A stretch of 64,000 nucleotides of DNA from Thunnus maccoyii (taxonomy: Eukaryota > Chordata > Actinopteri > Scombriformes > Scombridae), in NCBI RefSeq assembly GCF_910596095.1, contig NC_056545.1, positions 24,017,067 to 24,081,066 of the forward strand, written 5' to 3'. Of this stretch, positions 22,101-35,060 are shown piece by piece. Position 1 is the first letter of the stretch. Each line of letters starts with the position of its first letter. The notes beneath the pieces were generated by a model that saw only the letters and a program-made list of their open reading frames with translations, was not told where the DNA came from and did no database searches. The position numbers and the translations under genes are program-made.

Positions 22101-24605
22101 CCCGCTGTTTGTAGTCACTACCAATTTGACATGATCTCTCCTATTAAACATAAATGAGCGGATATTGAGTATTGTGTGCTTGTGTGTCTCAATCTCCTCT
22201 TCCAGAAGTAGGTCAGAGGAGTCAGGCAGAGGTCATGGTCAACTCAGTATCAAACAGCTTGTAGGGATTTAGCCATGATGTGATGATTTGACTTAAATTA
22301 GAAAATACAGGTTCACTTGGTTTTGGAGCTTGAAGATTCTAACATATATCCAGTATTCCTGTCAGCAAAATTACACTTTTACACAATTACATTCGCATAA
22401 GGTTTAAACCATAGGTGGATGTATTCTGGATGGAGAGTGCATGAAATATTCACATACCAGTACCATCTAATGTCACGATCAGTCTGCTGTTTTAAAAGTT
22501 GCCCCTGCTTTAGTATCATCCAGCCTTAATTAGAGAATTTGAGAACCACTGTTCCTCGCCAAATGTCATCTATTTTTTATGGAAGTACATCAGCTGGCCT
22601 CACTCTAAGAAGGAAGCAGACAGCAAATTAAAAATAACTTTATCAAATATGTGGAACATACACAAATAGTCTTGGGCAGTTATAGTTGAGCTACTTCCTA
22701 TATTGCATAAAAACACAGCATTACATATTATACTTGTGCCTAATTTATTTTACATTTTAAATACGTTTAAAGAGTCATGAATAGCTTGCAGGTGATGCAG
22801 GAACTTTCTGATTTTATGATGCTTGATCAATCATAGATCAGAGATCAATCATATTTTACCAATTTATACATACTTTGAGTTTAATACTCAGCCATTGTAT
22901 TTGTGGATGCACACCCACCAGTGAAGAAGTGTGCATATCTAAAAGAAGCCAGTAAAATGTATTAAATCACAAGGTATGTGGTCGGATACACAGGAATCTC
23001 TTTCTTTTTTTAGAATAGAGAGTTCTGTTGAATCACCATGTACGTAAAGGCTTGGATTTGTTTACTTTATCCTTAGACTGTGACAGAATGTTTTATGATT
23101 GTTTTTAAGATCCTGTCTCAGTATCATCCCATGATGAACAATATAGGACATCCCACACTGTCTCCAGGGACTAGCTCTCCAGTCTCAACATATACATATA
23201 AAGGCTCTTTATCTCTCTCTCTGTGCTGTTGATCATCTAGGTCTATTACATGTTTCATGAGTGTATGTGCCTCCAGGCCACCCTAAGTCCTGCATGTATC
23301 ATATTTTGAACACTCCCTACACACTCTGGTTTGTGCTACAGACTCTGTCTCATTTGTTAGTGTAAGGGCTATAATGTATAATCTGCATAATGTCAGCTAA
23401 GATCACCAAAAGCAAAGAGGAAAATAATCGAATAATCTACTGTGATTCCGGAAAAAAGGCAAATCAGCCCTATTGTTGCATTTGGAAGACTGGGGATGTA
23501 GAATCTGATAAGGCTTTACAAGGGATGGTGGTGCCAGCATTAAAAGGATTTTATTGTATGTGAAAATGATAAACAGCTGATGTGGTAAACAGACACAAAA
23601 GCACAAGAACACTGTTGTTGCATTGAGGAAGTTGATATGTTTAACTTGTGGGTGTATAGTAACTTTATAGAGTTTAGAAGATAGTATGTAAATAAGAGAG
23701 TGGAATGTAATGTCAAGTGTCTGGTCGCTGACATGAGTAGAAATGGTGGCACGTTGTACACACGAGTCGTGCTTTTTGTGGTATTTCTCAACTTGCCTCT
23801 AGAAATATTCTATCTATTCAGTCTATTTTTGTTGTTTCTGGTATGGATGTAGATGTGTGTATATATTCACCTGTGTTATCACTGGTATGGTCAAATTTGA
23901 GAATAGTGGAAGAGAAAGTTGAACTATGTATGACCAAAAAGTCAATAATCTATCCCGCATAAACGTGGCTCTTTGTGACAAACAGTCATATTTGGGTAAT
24001 GAATGTGGATGTGGATGTCCAATGCTGAGACAGTACAGGGCAGGGATATACATGTAGCTAAAAGTTACATCCCAAGCATACTGTAATTATAAGTGTTAAC
24101 ATGCATTTGGCCTAAAAACCAGAGTGCATTGTACATACATTTATATAAAAAGAGGAATTAGTTTTGTAAGAACGAATGAGGGTTTAAATATAGCAGTGTC
24201 ACTTAGAGTATGTACTGTGGTCTATTGTTTGGCATCTTATTTGATTTATTATTTACAGTTGTGATTTATTTTGCTGTTTTGTCAGTTAAGCTACTGGACA
24301 ACACAATGTGGGGGAAGTGTAATTAACCATAGTTCAATATTGACTGCAAAACCAAGATAAGTATACATTTAATTGTAGAACTCCATAACAGAAAGCTACA
24401 GTATGTCATGAAGCCTTATCTGTAAGTCAACTGTTCAGTGACTATTTTTGGTTTTCTGACCTTCAACAGGCAGCTGCAGTTAGACTACTTCATGAAATAT
24501 CATAAAGATAAACATGCTTTACTTTTCCAATACAAAAATGATAAAATATTATTTATATGGTGAAATGTGAATTTTCAGTTAATAACAGTTCTTGTTCTTC
24601 CCCAG
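16726..24605. other. Intergenic, no supported gene
   Basis: Nearly 8 kb of AT-rich DNA between the mobile-element cluster and the H2-like receptor. Open frames are short and unlike any family I know. A GA microsatellite lies at 19050-19106. Text near 21700-21900 resembles tails of fish interspersed repeats but is too degraded to classify. Confidence 0.55.
19050..19106. repeat. (GA)n microsatellite
   Basis: Interrupted GA-rich run. One strand is a homopurine tract. Confidence 0.9.
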
Positions 24606-24867
24606 GGTGAAGTGTTTACCTTGGAGGCCAACAGCAGTGGCACTGTGAAAAAAAGATGGCTGTTAAGTTCTTTCCACTCAGTGATCTACTCATGAACCTG
24701 ATTACCTTTATACTCAGGAGCCGTGGAAGGGATTTTCTGATGGAAATGTAAACTGGCAGTATTTGAGAAAGTGTGGAGATAAGTGGATGAGCCTGTTTAA
24801 ACCTTTTCTGCTGAGATAGCGACAGCAGCAGTGTGTCAGTGACCCCGTGCCTGAGGAATAGGGCACC
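24606..24867 (+). other. Likely 5' untranslated exon part of the H2-like receptor gene
   Basis: A good acceptor, CTTGTTCTTCCCCAG, ends at 24605, followed by 262 bases without intervening splice signals up to the start codon. An in-frame TAG (24859-24861) just upstream of the ATG excludes a longer N-terminus read through this stretch. The upstream untranslated exon was not located. Confidence 0.45.
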
Positions 24868-26862
24868 ATGATCTCCACAGCTCTCCGCTGGCTGGTCCTG
24901 GTGTCTATTATAATTCTGACCATCAGTGGGAATGTGCTGGTTTGTTTGGCTGTGGGGCTCAGCCGTCGACTGTGGCGCATTGCTAACTGCTTCGTGGTGT
25001 CGCTGGCAGTGACAGATCTCCTGCTAGGCCTGCTGGTCCTGCCCTTGTCTGCCACTGTGGAGCTACGCAGTGGGAAATGGCCCTTCGGAGGAGCCCTGTG
25101 TAACATCTACATCTCACTGGATGTCATGTTGTGTACATCCTCCATCCTGACCCTGCTGGCAATCAGCGTGGACCGATACCTGGCCATTTCAGCTCCCCTT
25201 AGCTACACCCGGAGAGTTACCCGTCCAAGGGTGACACTGGCCATGATCGCCATCTGGGCCTTGTCACTAACTGTGTCCTTTGTGCCCATCCACCTGGGCT
25301 GGAACACAGTGGATTACAGAGTGCAGAACTTGGACTGGGGCATCTGGGATGAGTACAAGGATGGGCGCTACTGCCAGTTTGAATGGAATAACAACTATGT
25401 TCTTTTTTATGCCTTTGGCTCATTTTACCTGCCTCTGCTGGTTATGTGTGGAATGTATCTTTGCATATTCAGAGTGGCACGAGAACAGGTCAGTGTTTAT
25501 TATCATTTTGTAAAACATGCTGAGGTGGGATATAAAAGGTCATAACTTAAAGGGGACATATCATGCACATTTCCAGGTCTATATTTATGTTCTGGGGCTC
25601 TACTGGGATATCTCTGCATGATTTACAGTTAAAAAAAACTCCTTATTTATCTTATACTGGCTCTTTATGCAGCCTCTCAGTTCAGCCTCTGTCTGAAACA
25701 GGCCGTTTTAGCTCCTGTCTCTCCAAGGCCCCCTCCTGATGAGCCCCCTCTGTTCTGCTTGGTTAGCCTCTGCAAGCTATTTAAGCAAACAGTAGTAGTA
25801 GTATTTCACTACTTTTTCTCATTCCATATTGAAAATTTCAACTTCTCAAATACATCTGTACATGTTCAAACTTGAATCTGATCCAAAATATGCGAGTGGA
25901 CAATGTGCACAACCCATGGAACAACCTTAGCAACAACCTTAGCAACAAAGGCTACAGAACAGATGGCCATTTGTGGGCAATGATCTGACATCAGTTCAAT
26001 GGTGAAGTAGCAACCTGGGTGTTCAGAGCAGGCTGAAGCCCTGGCATTTGAATTGCAGGGAGCATTTTTACATACATTCACCTCAAGTTTTGGACATTAT
26101 AACAGTATAAAAATAACAAAAAACCACAAAAAGCATGATATTTCCCCTTTAAGACCTGCAGCACTTCTGGTAATCAGGACGAAATACGATTTCATATTAG
26201 TGATTGGCAATTTAGTAGAACAAACATATGAAACAGACATTAAAATAACATTAACAAAATCATATTCATTTGTAATGTATCACTGAATTAAATTCATCAG
26301 ATAAATGAATGAACACAGTCCCCATATCTCATTACTGTGTCTTCTGGCTCTCTAACCTTCTCTTAACCAATCCTTACAGGTACGGCGTATTCGTGCTGCC
26401 ACTCCATCATTTGCACGCACAGCATCAACTGCTGCCATAGCCCAAGAGCACAAAGCTACAGTGACCCTGGCAGCTGTTCTGGGGGCCTTTGTCATCTGCT
26501 GGTTCCCCTATTTCACTTTCTTCACCTGCATGGGCATAAAGGAAAAGACTAACCCCCCCAATACACTTCACTCTGTGGTCCTGTGGCTGGGCTATTTAAA
26601 CTCAGCTCTTAACCCCATCCTGTATCCAGCTCTCAACAGGGATTTCCACAGGGCCTACGGAGAGCTGCTTCGCTGCAGAGGACCCTCTCGCAGAACACTG
26701 CAGCTTACTCCAGCATCTGTGCACAATTGCAGAAAACGATTTACTAATGGACAAAGGGTTTCCCAACAGTCTGAAGAACATATAGACACAGTTAAGACAG
26801 AAACTGAGGCAAAAAGCCTTACTCTACATGACAGAAATGGCATCCCTGATGAGCCAAGTTGA
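24868..26862 (+). CDS. hrh2: Histamine H2 receptor-like GPCR
   Basis: A class A aminergic receptor at the plasma membrane; mammalian H2 receptors raise cAMP through Gs. Exon 1 is 24868-25488 (donor GTCAGT), exon 2 is 26380-26862 (acceptor CCTTACAG), giving 367 residues. Diagnostic features are GN in TM1 (N22), LAVTD in TM2 (D50), the amine-anchoring Asp in TM3 (D85 in SLDVMLC), DRY at 102-104, the C78-C169 disulfide pair, CWFPYF in TM6 (W248) and NPILY in TM7 (285-289). The phrases [11 protein letters not shown] and [16 protein letters not shown] agree with H2 receptors. ATG 24868 has a fair context (GCACCATGA), but leaves only about seven residues before TM1 and no N-glycosylation sequon, shorter than human. 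TM5 has Tyr and Ser where human H2 has Asp186 and Thr190, so ligand binding may differ. The intron falls in loop 3. Which teleost paralogue it is cannot be told. Confidence 0.88.
25547..26152. mobile_element. TTAA-flanked MITE in the H2-like receptor intron
   Basis: The left end TTAAAGGGGACATATCATGC (25547-25566) and the inverse complement of the right end (26133-26152) match at 19 of 20 positions, with TTAA at both edges. This fits a piggyBac-like non-autonomous element. It fills most of the intron between the two coding exons and encodes no transposase. Confidence 0.75.
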
Positions 26863-27310
26863 AATGCCATGGATCCACTGTTCCACAACTGGACTGTAGA
26901 CTGGCAGCAAAATATTGTAAATTACAAACTTGCTCCACTGCTCACAGCACCAGATTAGCTAACCATTTACACTATCAGTTAGGTGTTTAGTGTATAGTGC
27001 CAAAGATGATAGAATTCATGTAAAACTCAAGCTACAACAATGTAACATAACATTTTTGTTAATGTACTGGATTCCAGGAAGAATAGTCCATGATATAGGT
27101 GGCCATTTTTCAAGAACCTACAGAAACTGGGTTTTTTTCATTCTTATGATCAAAATCCATGGTAACTGACATCTGTTTGGTGATACGTGAGACAGAAAAA
27201 CTGTATATGACAGAAAGCGAAGTCAAGATCAGTGACACTGATAACCTATCGTGTTTTATTTGCTGAACCAGCTGCCTAAAATCAATAAAAACTTTCCTTC
27301 AGCTTTAAAT
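26863..27310 (+). other. 3' untranslated region of the H2-like receptor gene
   Basis: Follows the TGA stop. A canonical AATAAA polyadenylation signal lies at 27284-27289, and a second at about 27342-27347 could serve as an alternative. Confidence 0.6.
27284..27289 (+). terminator. Polyadenylation signal AATAAA (H2-like receptor)
   Basis: Canonical hexamer about 420 bases after the stop codon of the receptor, on the same strand. Confidence 0.55.
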
Positions 27311-27347
27311 GGACACCCTGATGAAAACAAACTCAACTGTGAATAAA

Positions 27348-29267
27348 ATCTGCAGTACTGAAAAGTCTGTTAACTGAACACATGTAAAAAGCAGACAACA
27401 ATGAAATTCCAATCAAAGAATGTGCAGAGCAGATCTGAGTGGAATGAATAGATGACTCAGTAAGTTTCCCAGCAAGCTGCATGGAGACACATGTGGTTAA
27501 AAGTTAGCAAATTGTTTATTTTCTCCCCACTTGACCCTGCCAATGAAAGTGAATAAGTGACCAGCAAGTTGATTTGACATGTACAATATGTGTATATGTG
27601 TGACTGACCTAAACAGCATGACCCAAATGACTAACTGCAACTTGATGAGATGTCCATAAAAGTTTTTTTTTAACTCTAATTATTATTATTATTTATGCAT
27701 ACCAGAAACATAGTCTAACTCTAAGTTATGATGAAGACCACTTGCATAAATTAAGTCACATAGTGAAGCTGCAAGAATTTTGACTTATTTTAAATACTTT
27801 TCTACTGGACATGTTACTTAAATAAAACAAAATCTCCATTCATAAAATCACCATTACTACCATGCTACATTTACATTTGTTGCAAGGATTTTCCTCCTGT
27901 ATAAACCCCAACAGTTAAAGTACCCTGACTCTACTACCCACTGATGTCTTGTCTACAATTAAATAAGGATGAGAAATGATTGGGAGTGCAAATGTAGCCT
28001 ACTTGACAGATAGTGTTGTAAATATCAAAGAGCATGAAAATAACACACACAGACAGAGACACATACCACCCACCAGACTGGAAATAAACTAAAATGCATA
28101 AAGATGGATTAAAAAAGCATCAGGGTTGATAGTGAATTTAAAGCTACCTACAGATAGTGGATGAGTGAACATAACTGAGTCATGATCAGGGGGGTAAATT
28201 AACAAAATTGTAAAACAACCATGGTTGCCTTCAGTGGATAGCTGAAAGATAAAACTATAAAATTGGATTGAAATCACATTGAGAGAAAATTGTGTTGCTT
28301 TTATTTCATCTTGCAAATAAATGTATAAATTAATATTATATAATAATTAACATTCTCACGTATAAAGCTGAATAATGTCACCCTTGGACACATAAAATAT
28401 TTTTTTAGTATTTATTTTTTATTAAATGTATCTATCATAGCATTGTGTCAATTACATGTATTTTCTATTCATTACTAAATCTTTTGTATCCATGTATTAT
28501 TTAATTAGTAAATAATTTTATACCAACAAGGCTGTCACTCTTAAAACTCCACTTTTGCATACATTGCATTTGCTTAGGCTATCTATGTATTGCAGATACT
28601 GTATTGTATATTGAATATTGGTAATGTGTTTTCTTTGATCATTTGAATGATTGAAAGCCTCAACATTAGTGGTTGTCAAACGTTTTCACTGACAAGACAA
28701 GGCAAACTAAGAGAGATCTTCTGTGCCATTGATGGTAGTTGAAGTAGACAGAAGCAGGGAAAGGGAATGAGGATGAAGTCATGACTTGTTTCAACCCTTT
28801 AGAAGAGGCGGTGCTGCTGAGGCGGAGACATTAGGACACTTTTATTCATGATTATAAGGTCTAAAACAGGAAGCGATCAAGCAAGCAGCTACATAGTGAC
28901 ATAAAGTTGAAGATTTGTGTGATTAAAATCATTAACTCTAATTCAGATGCTGTTTGAAGTGCAGGATCGTTTATAGATCGATCATATTAAATGCAGATGT
29001 GTGCTCTGGACTGAGGAGGATGCATTTCTGTTCTTAATATTGTTCCCAAATACAGTACATCTCAAGCATGTTAAAGACACTGAATGTTGCATGTGCAACC
29101 ACATGGAGGTAAAACAGTTGCCTCTAAAAAACTTGTTGGAATCCATCAGATGATGCTCCATCACTGGCTATGACTAACCATGACTTTGTGCATGGAAAAC
29201 CAAAGCAAAAGAAATTAGGTGTTTACATGTTGCATAGTTAACAATCTCATCACAATGGGCATAGTGA
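27348..29267. other. Intergenic, no supported gene
   Basis: AT-rich, with short chance frames only; no repeat family recognised with confidence. Confidence 0.55.
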
Positions 29268-29660
29268 CTTCCTGGAATTGCTGCTGATTGTCTGGTGATT
29301 TCATGTTGACAACAAGACTCCAGGAGGTCACTGCTCCCAGCTGCTGTTTGCCAAGAATCAGTTACAACACATAACTCCCTGTAAAAGCCAAACTTGATAT
29401 TTTTACATTTCTATTTGTGTACAGATTAAACAAACAACATATAGCATGTTAATTTAGTTTTAGAGATGCTGATAGGCATATTTTGAACTTTGGACAGAGC
29501 CAGGCCAGCTGTTTCCCCCTGCTTTCAGTCTTTATGCTAAGCTAGGTTAATCACCTCCTGGCTTCAGCTCCATTCTTGCACAAACATAGGAGTTGTCTCA
29601 GTCTCCTCATCGAGCTCCCAGTAAGCAAATAACCATAATTCCCAAAATGCTAAATTATTA
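29268..29660 (+). repeat. Interspersed repeat ('tctttatgctaagctaggtt' family), copy 1
   Basis: Contains GACTTCCTGG near the start, an AACAAACAACATATAGC line and the phrase TCTTTATGCTAAGCTAGGTT (29530-29549). The same order of phrases recurs at 51200-51505. Known to me as a common percomorph interspersed repeat; it encodes no protein. Confidence 0.65.
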
Positions 29661-32099
29661 ATTTTACAGCATTTTTAGAATTAAATACTCCATGTATGGA
29701 AACAAAAGCATTAATTTGTTGATTTTGTTTGGTCTCAGAAAACTTCACTGTGCAGGAGAGCTGTCATTCAGTACAACTGGGTCAGACAACTTTCTGGATG
29801 CTGTGGCTAAATGACAGAAGCATCCAAATAATAACTCTAATTCGGGTTTGGAGATGGCTGACATCTTGGCTGATTTGGTGACATGAAGAAGGGGCATAGG
29901 TGGGTACAGTGAATGTACATTCTTGCATGTCTAAAGCTGTAGAAGCATGTCTTTGTTTGCAAATGCAGTTCACAAAGGGGAGGAACCAGGTTTATCTTTT
30001 TCATTCAGTATAGGGGCAGGGGTATGGACCTCAGTTTGGGAGTGTGTGTCTATTAGTATGCATGCATGACTATTATTCTAATCCAATAATAATATCATCA
30101 AAAGTAATTTGGTTGTAAGACAAGCCAATTTCATACAAGACAATCACTAACAAGACACACACAACTTGACTCCTTTGGTGGTCCTGTCCGAATTAATATC
30201 AATTTCCATAAATATTACAGTAATCTTTCCATGAATAAACTGCAGTAATCATATTGGAAAGTTTCCCAAATCTCAAATAAGTACAAACACGACTCAATAA
30301 ACTTGAAGAATAAACCATTTTTAAAGTGTTTTTGCTAATCACACTCAACAGAGAATCATTCTTTTTTTTCTTTCTTGTTTAAATAAAACCTGATAGTGCC
30401 TCTTCTGGTGTTTTCATAGGTGGTCAAGGGACCAGTTCATTCACTTGCATGAGTGGGTAACAACAACAATGTCAACTTATGATAATACTTGCACCACCAG
30501 CCAAATGTCACCATGGTCAAAAGTAATGTTAGAAAAATGTATTCCCTAAAAAAAATGTATTGTTTTAATTTATAGATGAAAAAATATGAATAAATTAATA
30601 TACCTGAAAAGTATGCCTCCTGTAAAATAAGCGAGAGAGTTTGCACTCAGTAGCATTTAGTGACCATTGTCCTAATACATTGCATGCATAAATGCAATGT
30701 ATTTGCTTGCATGCATTTGTTATAGTGAAATATACAGAATGTCCCTTTTAAAGAACATTACACAATGAAATTATCAATAATGTCATTACTCAGATGCCAA
30801 AAGTAAATAAAGAGTAAAATTGTGAATCTATGTCTTTTAGCTTTTCAATTTCGGTACCTAACATATCCAAAATGACAACAAATGCAGACAACGAATATCA
30901 GATATACAGTATTATTACTTATGTATAACTAATACAAATGTAGGTTGTTGCATTAGTGCTGGTTTAAAATGCTTTAATAATTGCAATCAACTTCTTCATA
31001 ACAGCTGCAAATCCCCTTCATCTATAGTCTCTATCCATTTAAACCTAGTCGGCATGGATTCTATGCTTCTGTAAATGCAGATTGTTTAATGAAAAATAGT
31101 GTGCTGCAACAGAACCTGGAGTGAACCACAAAAGAAAGAGAACAAAAAGAATAATATGGAAAATCACCACCAAGGTAATCAAGCCACATGATATCCTTCT
31201 CTCTTGTTGTACATAATGGGACCAAAATGTGCTTTTTGATAATATTAAAGCCTAGTAAAGACATTTTCAGATACACATTGGAGCCACACAGTGTGCGTCA
31301 TCATGTGTTTTATGAAAATGTATCACTGGCTCATAAGTGTGCTAATCCAATATTCTGCTTATCTCATTATTTATAAGGCCTGGTGGCCAGGCTACCTTCT
31401 GTGATCTCAGATGTTGAGTGTCTCATTTTCATTGTGGTTATTGCTGTTGACTCTTACATTATCACTTCCTATCATATGTCTCCATATGATAAAACTCCAC
31501 CTGCTGTACAAAGAGCAACATTTTTATCTAAATGTCAATAATACATTGTGTGAACAATTATTTTATCTGTGTTAATAGAGAACAGCCAATTTAATCAGAT
31601 AGACATAGATAGAATGTTAGTAGAATTAGGCTGCCTGTTAGGATTAAACTTTACATTTTCGCATCAGTGAAGGCTGCAAAAGAGAATTGTTGAAATGAAA
31701 TGCAGCGTTGAAACCAAGAGAAAACAAATTAGGACAAATAGGGAGAGGTTTGTTAATCAATGTGATTACAATGAGACATGACACATGACAAAGTAGAAAC
31801 AGCATCACAATACTGGAAGATACAGTATAAAAGTTAAATGTGCCACTTCCACAATAAACACTAATTGCATGTATACATTTATGGAGAACAAAACAAAAGG
31901 GATAGAACCAGGAGAAGGACAAGTCATGAATCTTAACCATGTCATGTGATTGAAGGCTGAACATTTAATATCACTTACTTTACTGTTCAGTGAAGGATGA
32001 GAAAGTTCCATAGCTGAGATACAACACCACAGTCACTTTTTGCTGTTTTATTTTAAGAATTTTAAAGAATTGAAGTCTTAAAGAGGTTTTGAACATAGT
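29661..32099. other. Intergenic, no supported gene
   Basis: No gene, RNA gene or classified element seen. A small palindrome around ATACATTGCATGCATAAATG (30676-30695) is the only local structure noticed. Confidence 0.5.
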
Positions 32100-32300
32100 T
32101 TACTTAAAGGATACGTTTTAAAACAATAATCACATGCTCAAGTGTCCATTATCAAAATAGTTTTAACTTACTGTAATAATTGCTCCTATTCATATTGATT
32201 GTTGAAAGATCACTTCCTAACATGATTCCAGTGGAAGTGATGGCAGGCAAAATTCTCTTTTCTAAACATGAAATATTTCCTAATTTGGTGTAAAAATTGT
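32100..32300 (+). repeat. Interspersed repeat fragment
   Basis: Begins near AAAGGATACGTTTTAAAACA and carries lines of the type 'aattgctcctattcatattg' and 'ccagtggaagtgatggcagg', matching a percomorph repeat also present inverted at 14540-14703. Confidence 0.55.
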
Positions 32301-33395
32301 GTTTTTGGCCATGACCACATTTAGTCACCTTTGTTAAATATGGAAGCCCTAATAAGACCATAAAAAATGAAAAATATATAGCAGCAGGGCTCAATACACA
32401 CTAGGGTTAAAGATTTATTTAAATTCTTATTGACTTTGACATCAGTCACCAGCAGCTTAGGGTCTGGGGGCAAATAATGGCAAGAATTTTATTCTTTATC
32501 ACGAAATTGGGAAAACAGCCATAATGACAATGTGGAATACTTTTCTGCCTTCAGGGGATGAGTAGAAGCAGTGCATTGAAAACAGGGCAGAGTAATCAGT
32601 GACAAAAAGCCACAGCTGCCAACAACTTGTAACATCAAAGAGCAAAACAGTTGTATTATCAGTGCTGAGAGGAGGAGGCACTGTCAGTGCGAGTCCACTG
32701 CAACAATCTTCTGAAGAATCCAATTGTAGCAATTTTGTCACCTCATTTCTCTGAAGTGGAAAAGTGGAGAATTGGTGAAACAAGGGGCTACAAAGCATTG
32801 TGTGCTGTTAGATGGTTTGTGGTGGTTCTGTATTGTCTGGGACAAAATGTCCATTGTGCAAACTGCTAAATAAACTTGTGTTATTTTCTCTCCTTGTGGG
32901 TTTATCTGGCAATGGCGATGGTCAAATTGTTGCCTTTTCTAAGGGGCAGCATTCATAGATGTGAACAGATTCAACCTTACTGGCTAAACAAACATATGCT
33001 AGTTTTTTCAGTCAGTGGATTCACTAAGATATGTGGCTAAGCCTGTGGTGTACCTATGGGGCATACTGCAGCTTTTATCAAAGATAGCAGTCCAGACAAT
33101 ATTTAACTTGTTCTGTCTAAACACAGTATATCCACCAGATGGCAGTGTTAACTAGTGTTCACCCTGCCGACTATACTTGCAGAAATATTACATTGACCCT
33201 TCTCTAGGCCTTTCTCAATGTGGTATGCATGGTTTAAAGAAAAAAAAAAGAATAATGGCTTTTGCAGACAGGATTATAGTACGTTGTACTTGGTGATATT
33301 TCTGCCCGGGCCCTGAAAGATACAGTAGCAACATGATGTTTTTGACTGTCTGGTATAGGACATTGTAATAGTATGTCCTCAAAGGGTTGCACTAG
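32301..33395. other. Intergenic, no supported gene
   Basis: No gene recognised. Confidence 0.5.
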
Positions 33396-33510
33396 TCGAG
33401 TCAAGTTTATTCATAAAGCACATTTCACACAACAGGTGTAGACTCAATGTGCTTCAAGATAAAAAGCACTAAACATAGGCAAATGGGATTATACATGACC
33501 AAAACATATA
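33396..33510 (+). repeat. Short interspersed repeat ('caagtttattcataaagcac')
   Basis: The phrase TCAAGTTTATTCATAAAGCA (33401-33420) followed by CAATGTGCTTCAAGATAAAA is a familiar short teleost repeat. A relative is at 61404-61530. Confidence 0.6.
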
Positions 33511-34769
33511 AGATAAGAAGGTATTACATGTAGAAAAACATATAAGGTAAGATAAAAACATAAGATAAGAAGGTATTACAATAAAAAGGGAATAGGATAA
33601 GATGGTTATTATTATTATCATTAAAAAGGGAATACGAGTTTAAGAGGTCTGTTTGATTAGTTAGAAACTCACCAACTCATTAAATATAAAAGCTCCTCAT
33701 AAATGTTAGGGTTTGAGATTTGGGAATAGAAAATGACTAAAAACTCCAATGATTTTTTTCTTAAATTTAATTAATGTTCATAGTGAAGGCAGAGATGTGT
33801 CAGTCCATGAGGACTCTCCTCAGTGCAAAGATCAAGCAGAGCAGGAAAGAGAAGTGAAACTATGTCAAGGAAATTACTGATAAAAGACAATAAAGAGGAT
33901 TACTTCGTTATCTATGGAAATGAGTTCATTATTTTGGATTTTGCGTATGTTCTAAAATTGTTTTTCTAGAATTAATCAAACACTGATTTTAATATCACCA
34001 GAAATTGTTAACTGATCGAGTTAAGTTTAGACAGCACATATTTGCATCATCATCCTGTGCACTTATTTATTTATTTATCTATCTATGTTTTGTGGTGCAA
34101 ATGTGATAACACTTTTTAAATATCTTCCTACATTATGCAACTGTGTAGGAGGTAATGTGGGTGGTGAGGTGCAAGAAAAAAAATTCCTTTTATTGGTTTC
34201 TCTGCAGCTTTTTGAGCCTGCATTATGAGGCATTATACTGCCAGTGTATTTGATTGGAGTGCTGGCTGGTGTTTGTTAAGTCGCATGTCCTAATTGTCCT
34301 CAGTGGACCTGAGCAGGACAGCGGTTGCCATGGATAATTTAACAAATTTCTTCCGCAGGTTGCACTGGGAGTGAATTTTGTTGAGGTTTGCCAATTGGTC
34401 AGACTACACATGAAGAAATGAAAGAACCTTTAAGTTGAAGTTATTCCTTTAATGTTTACATTTTGTGTCTCATTTCTAATCTGCAGATTTCTAGTATTTG
34501 AACACATAATGCCGTGATGTTAAACCTTCAACTCTGCTATAACCCAGTGCTGTAACATTCATCTTCTTGACATGGGTTCAGCTTCCTCAGCACTTCTGTA
34601 TTGAGCATAGTGCCAGCTTCAAAGGAGACAGTGCCTTATTTCATAGTCATGCAGAGCAACTGAATTGAACACAAGTTTGACAAAAGTTACAGGTATGTTT
34701 CTGAACACTTCCTCCTTTACTGACATGTTTCATCTTTTGTTGCTTTATATTTTGATTTTTAACCATCCT
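33511..34769. other. Intergenic, no supported gene
   Basis: A degenerate duplication of an 'aagataagaaggtattaca' phrase at about 33509-33580 and a TTTA tract near 34065-34080. No gene recognised. Confidence 0.5.
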
Positions 34770-35060
34770 ATGTAATGTGGATGAATTGCCATGATATTTT
34801 GCAGAGAGATGGTTCCCAGATGATTAATCCCAACGACCTGGGTGACTTTTCCTCTACCGCCACCATGAGGTTGATGTTTGTGCTTTTGAGGTAAATGTCT
34901 CAACAACTATTAGATGGATTGTACTTGGAATAGATATCAAGCACCATGACCAAGTCACCATTTTCATTTATCCAAAACCTTTGATTTATAACCAAATATC
35001 TGCAAAATTAATGGCCTTCCCATCAGCCTCAGCTGTAACACTCTAAACCAAGGTATTAAA
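34770..35060 (+). repeat. Interspersed repeat, CAACAACTATTGGATGG family
   Basis: Carries ATGTCTCAACAACTATTAGA (34897-34916) and the companion lines 'cctctaccgccaccatgagg' and 'cccagatgattaatcccaac', the same family as 1926-2142 and 5406-5790. Confidence 0.65.
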
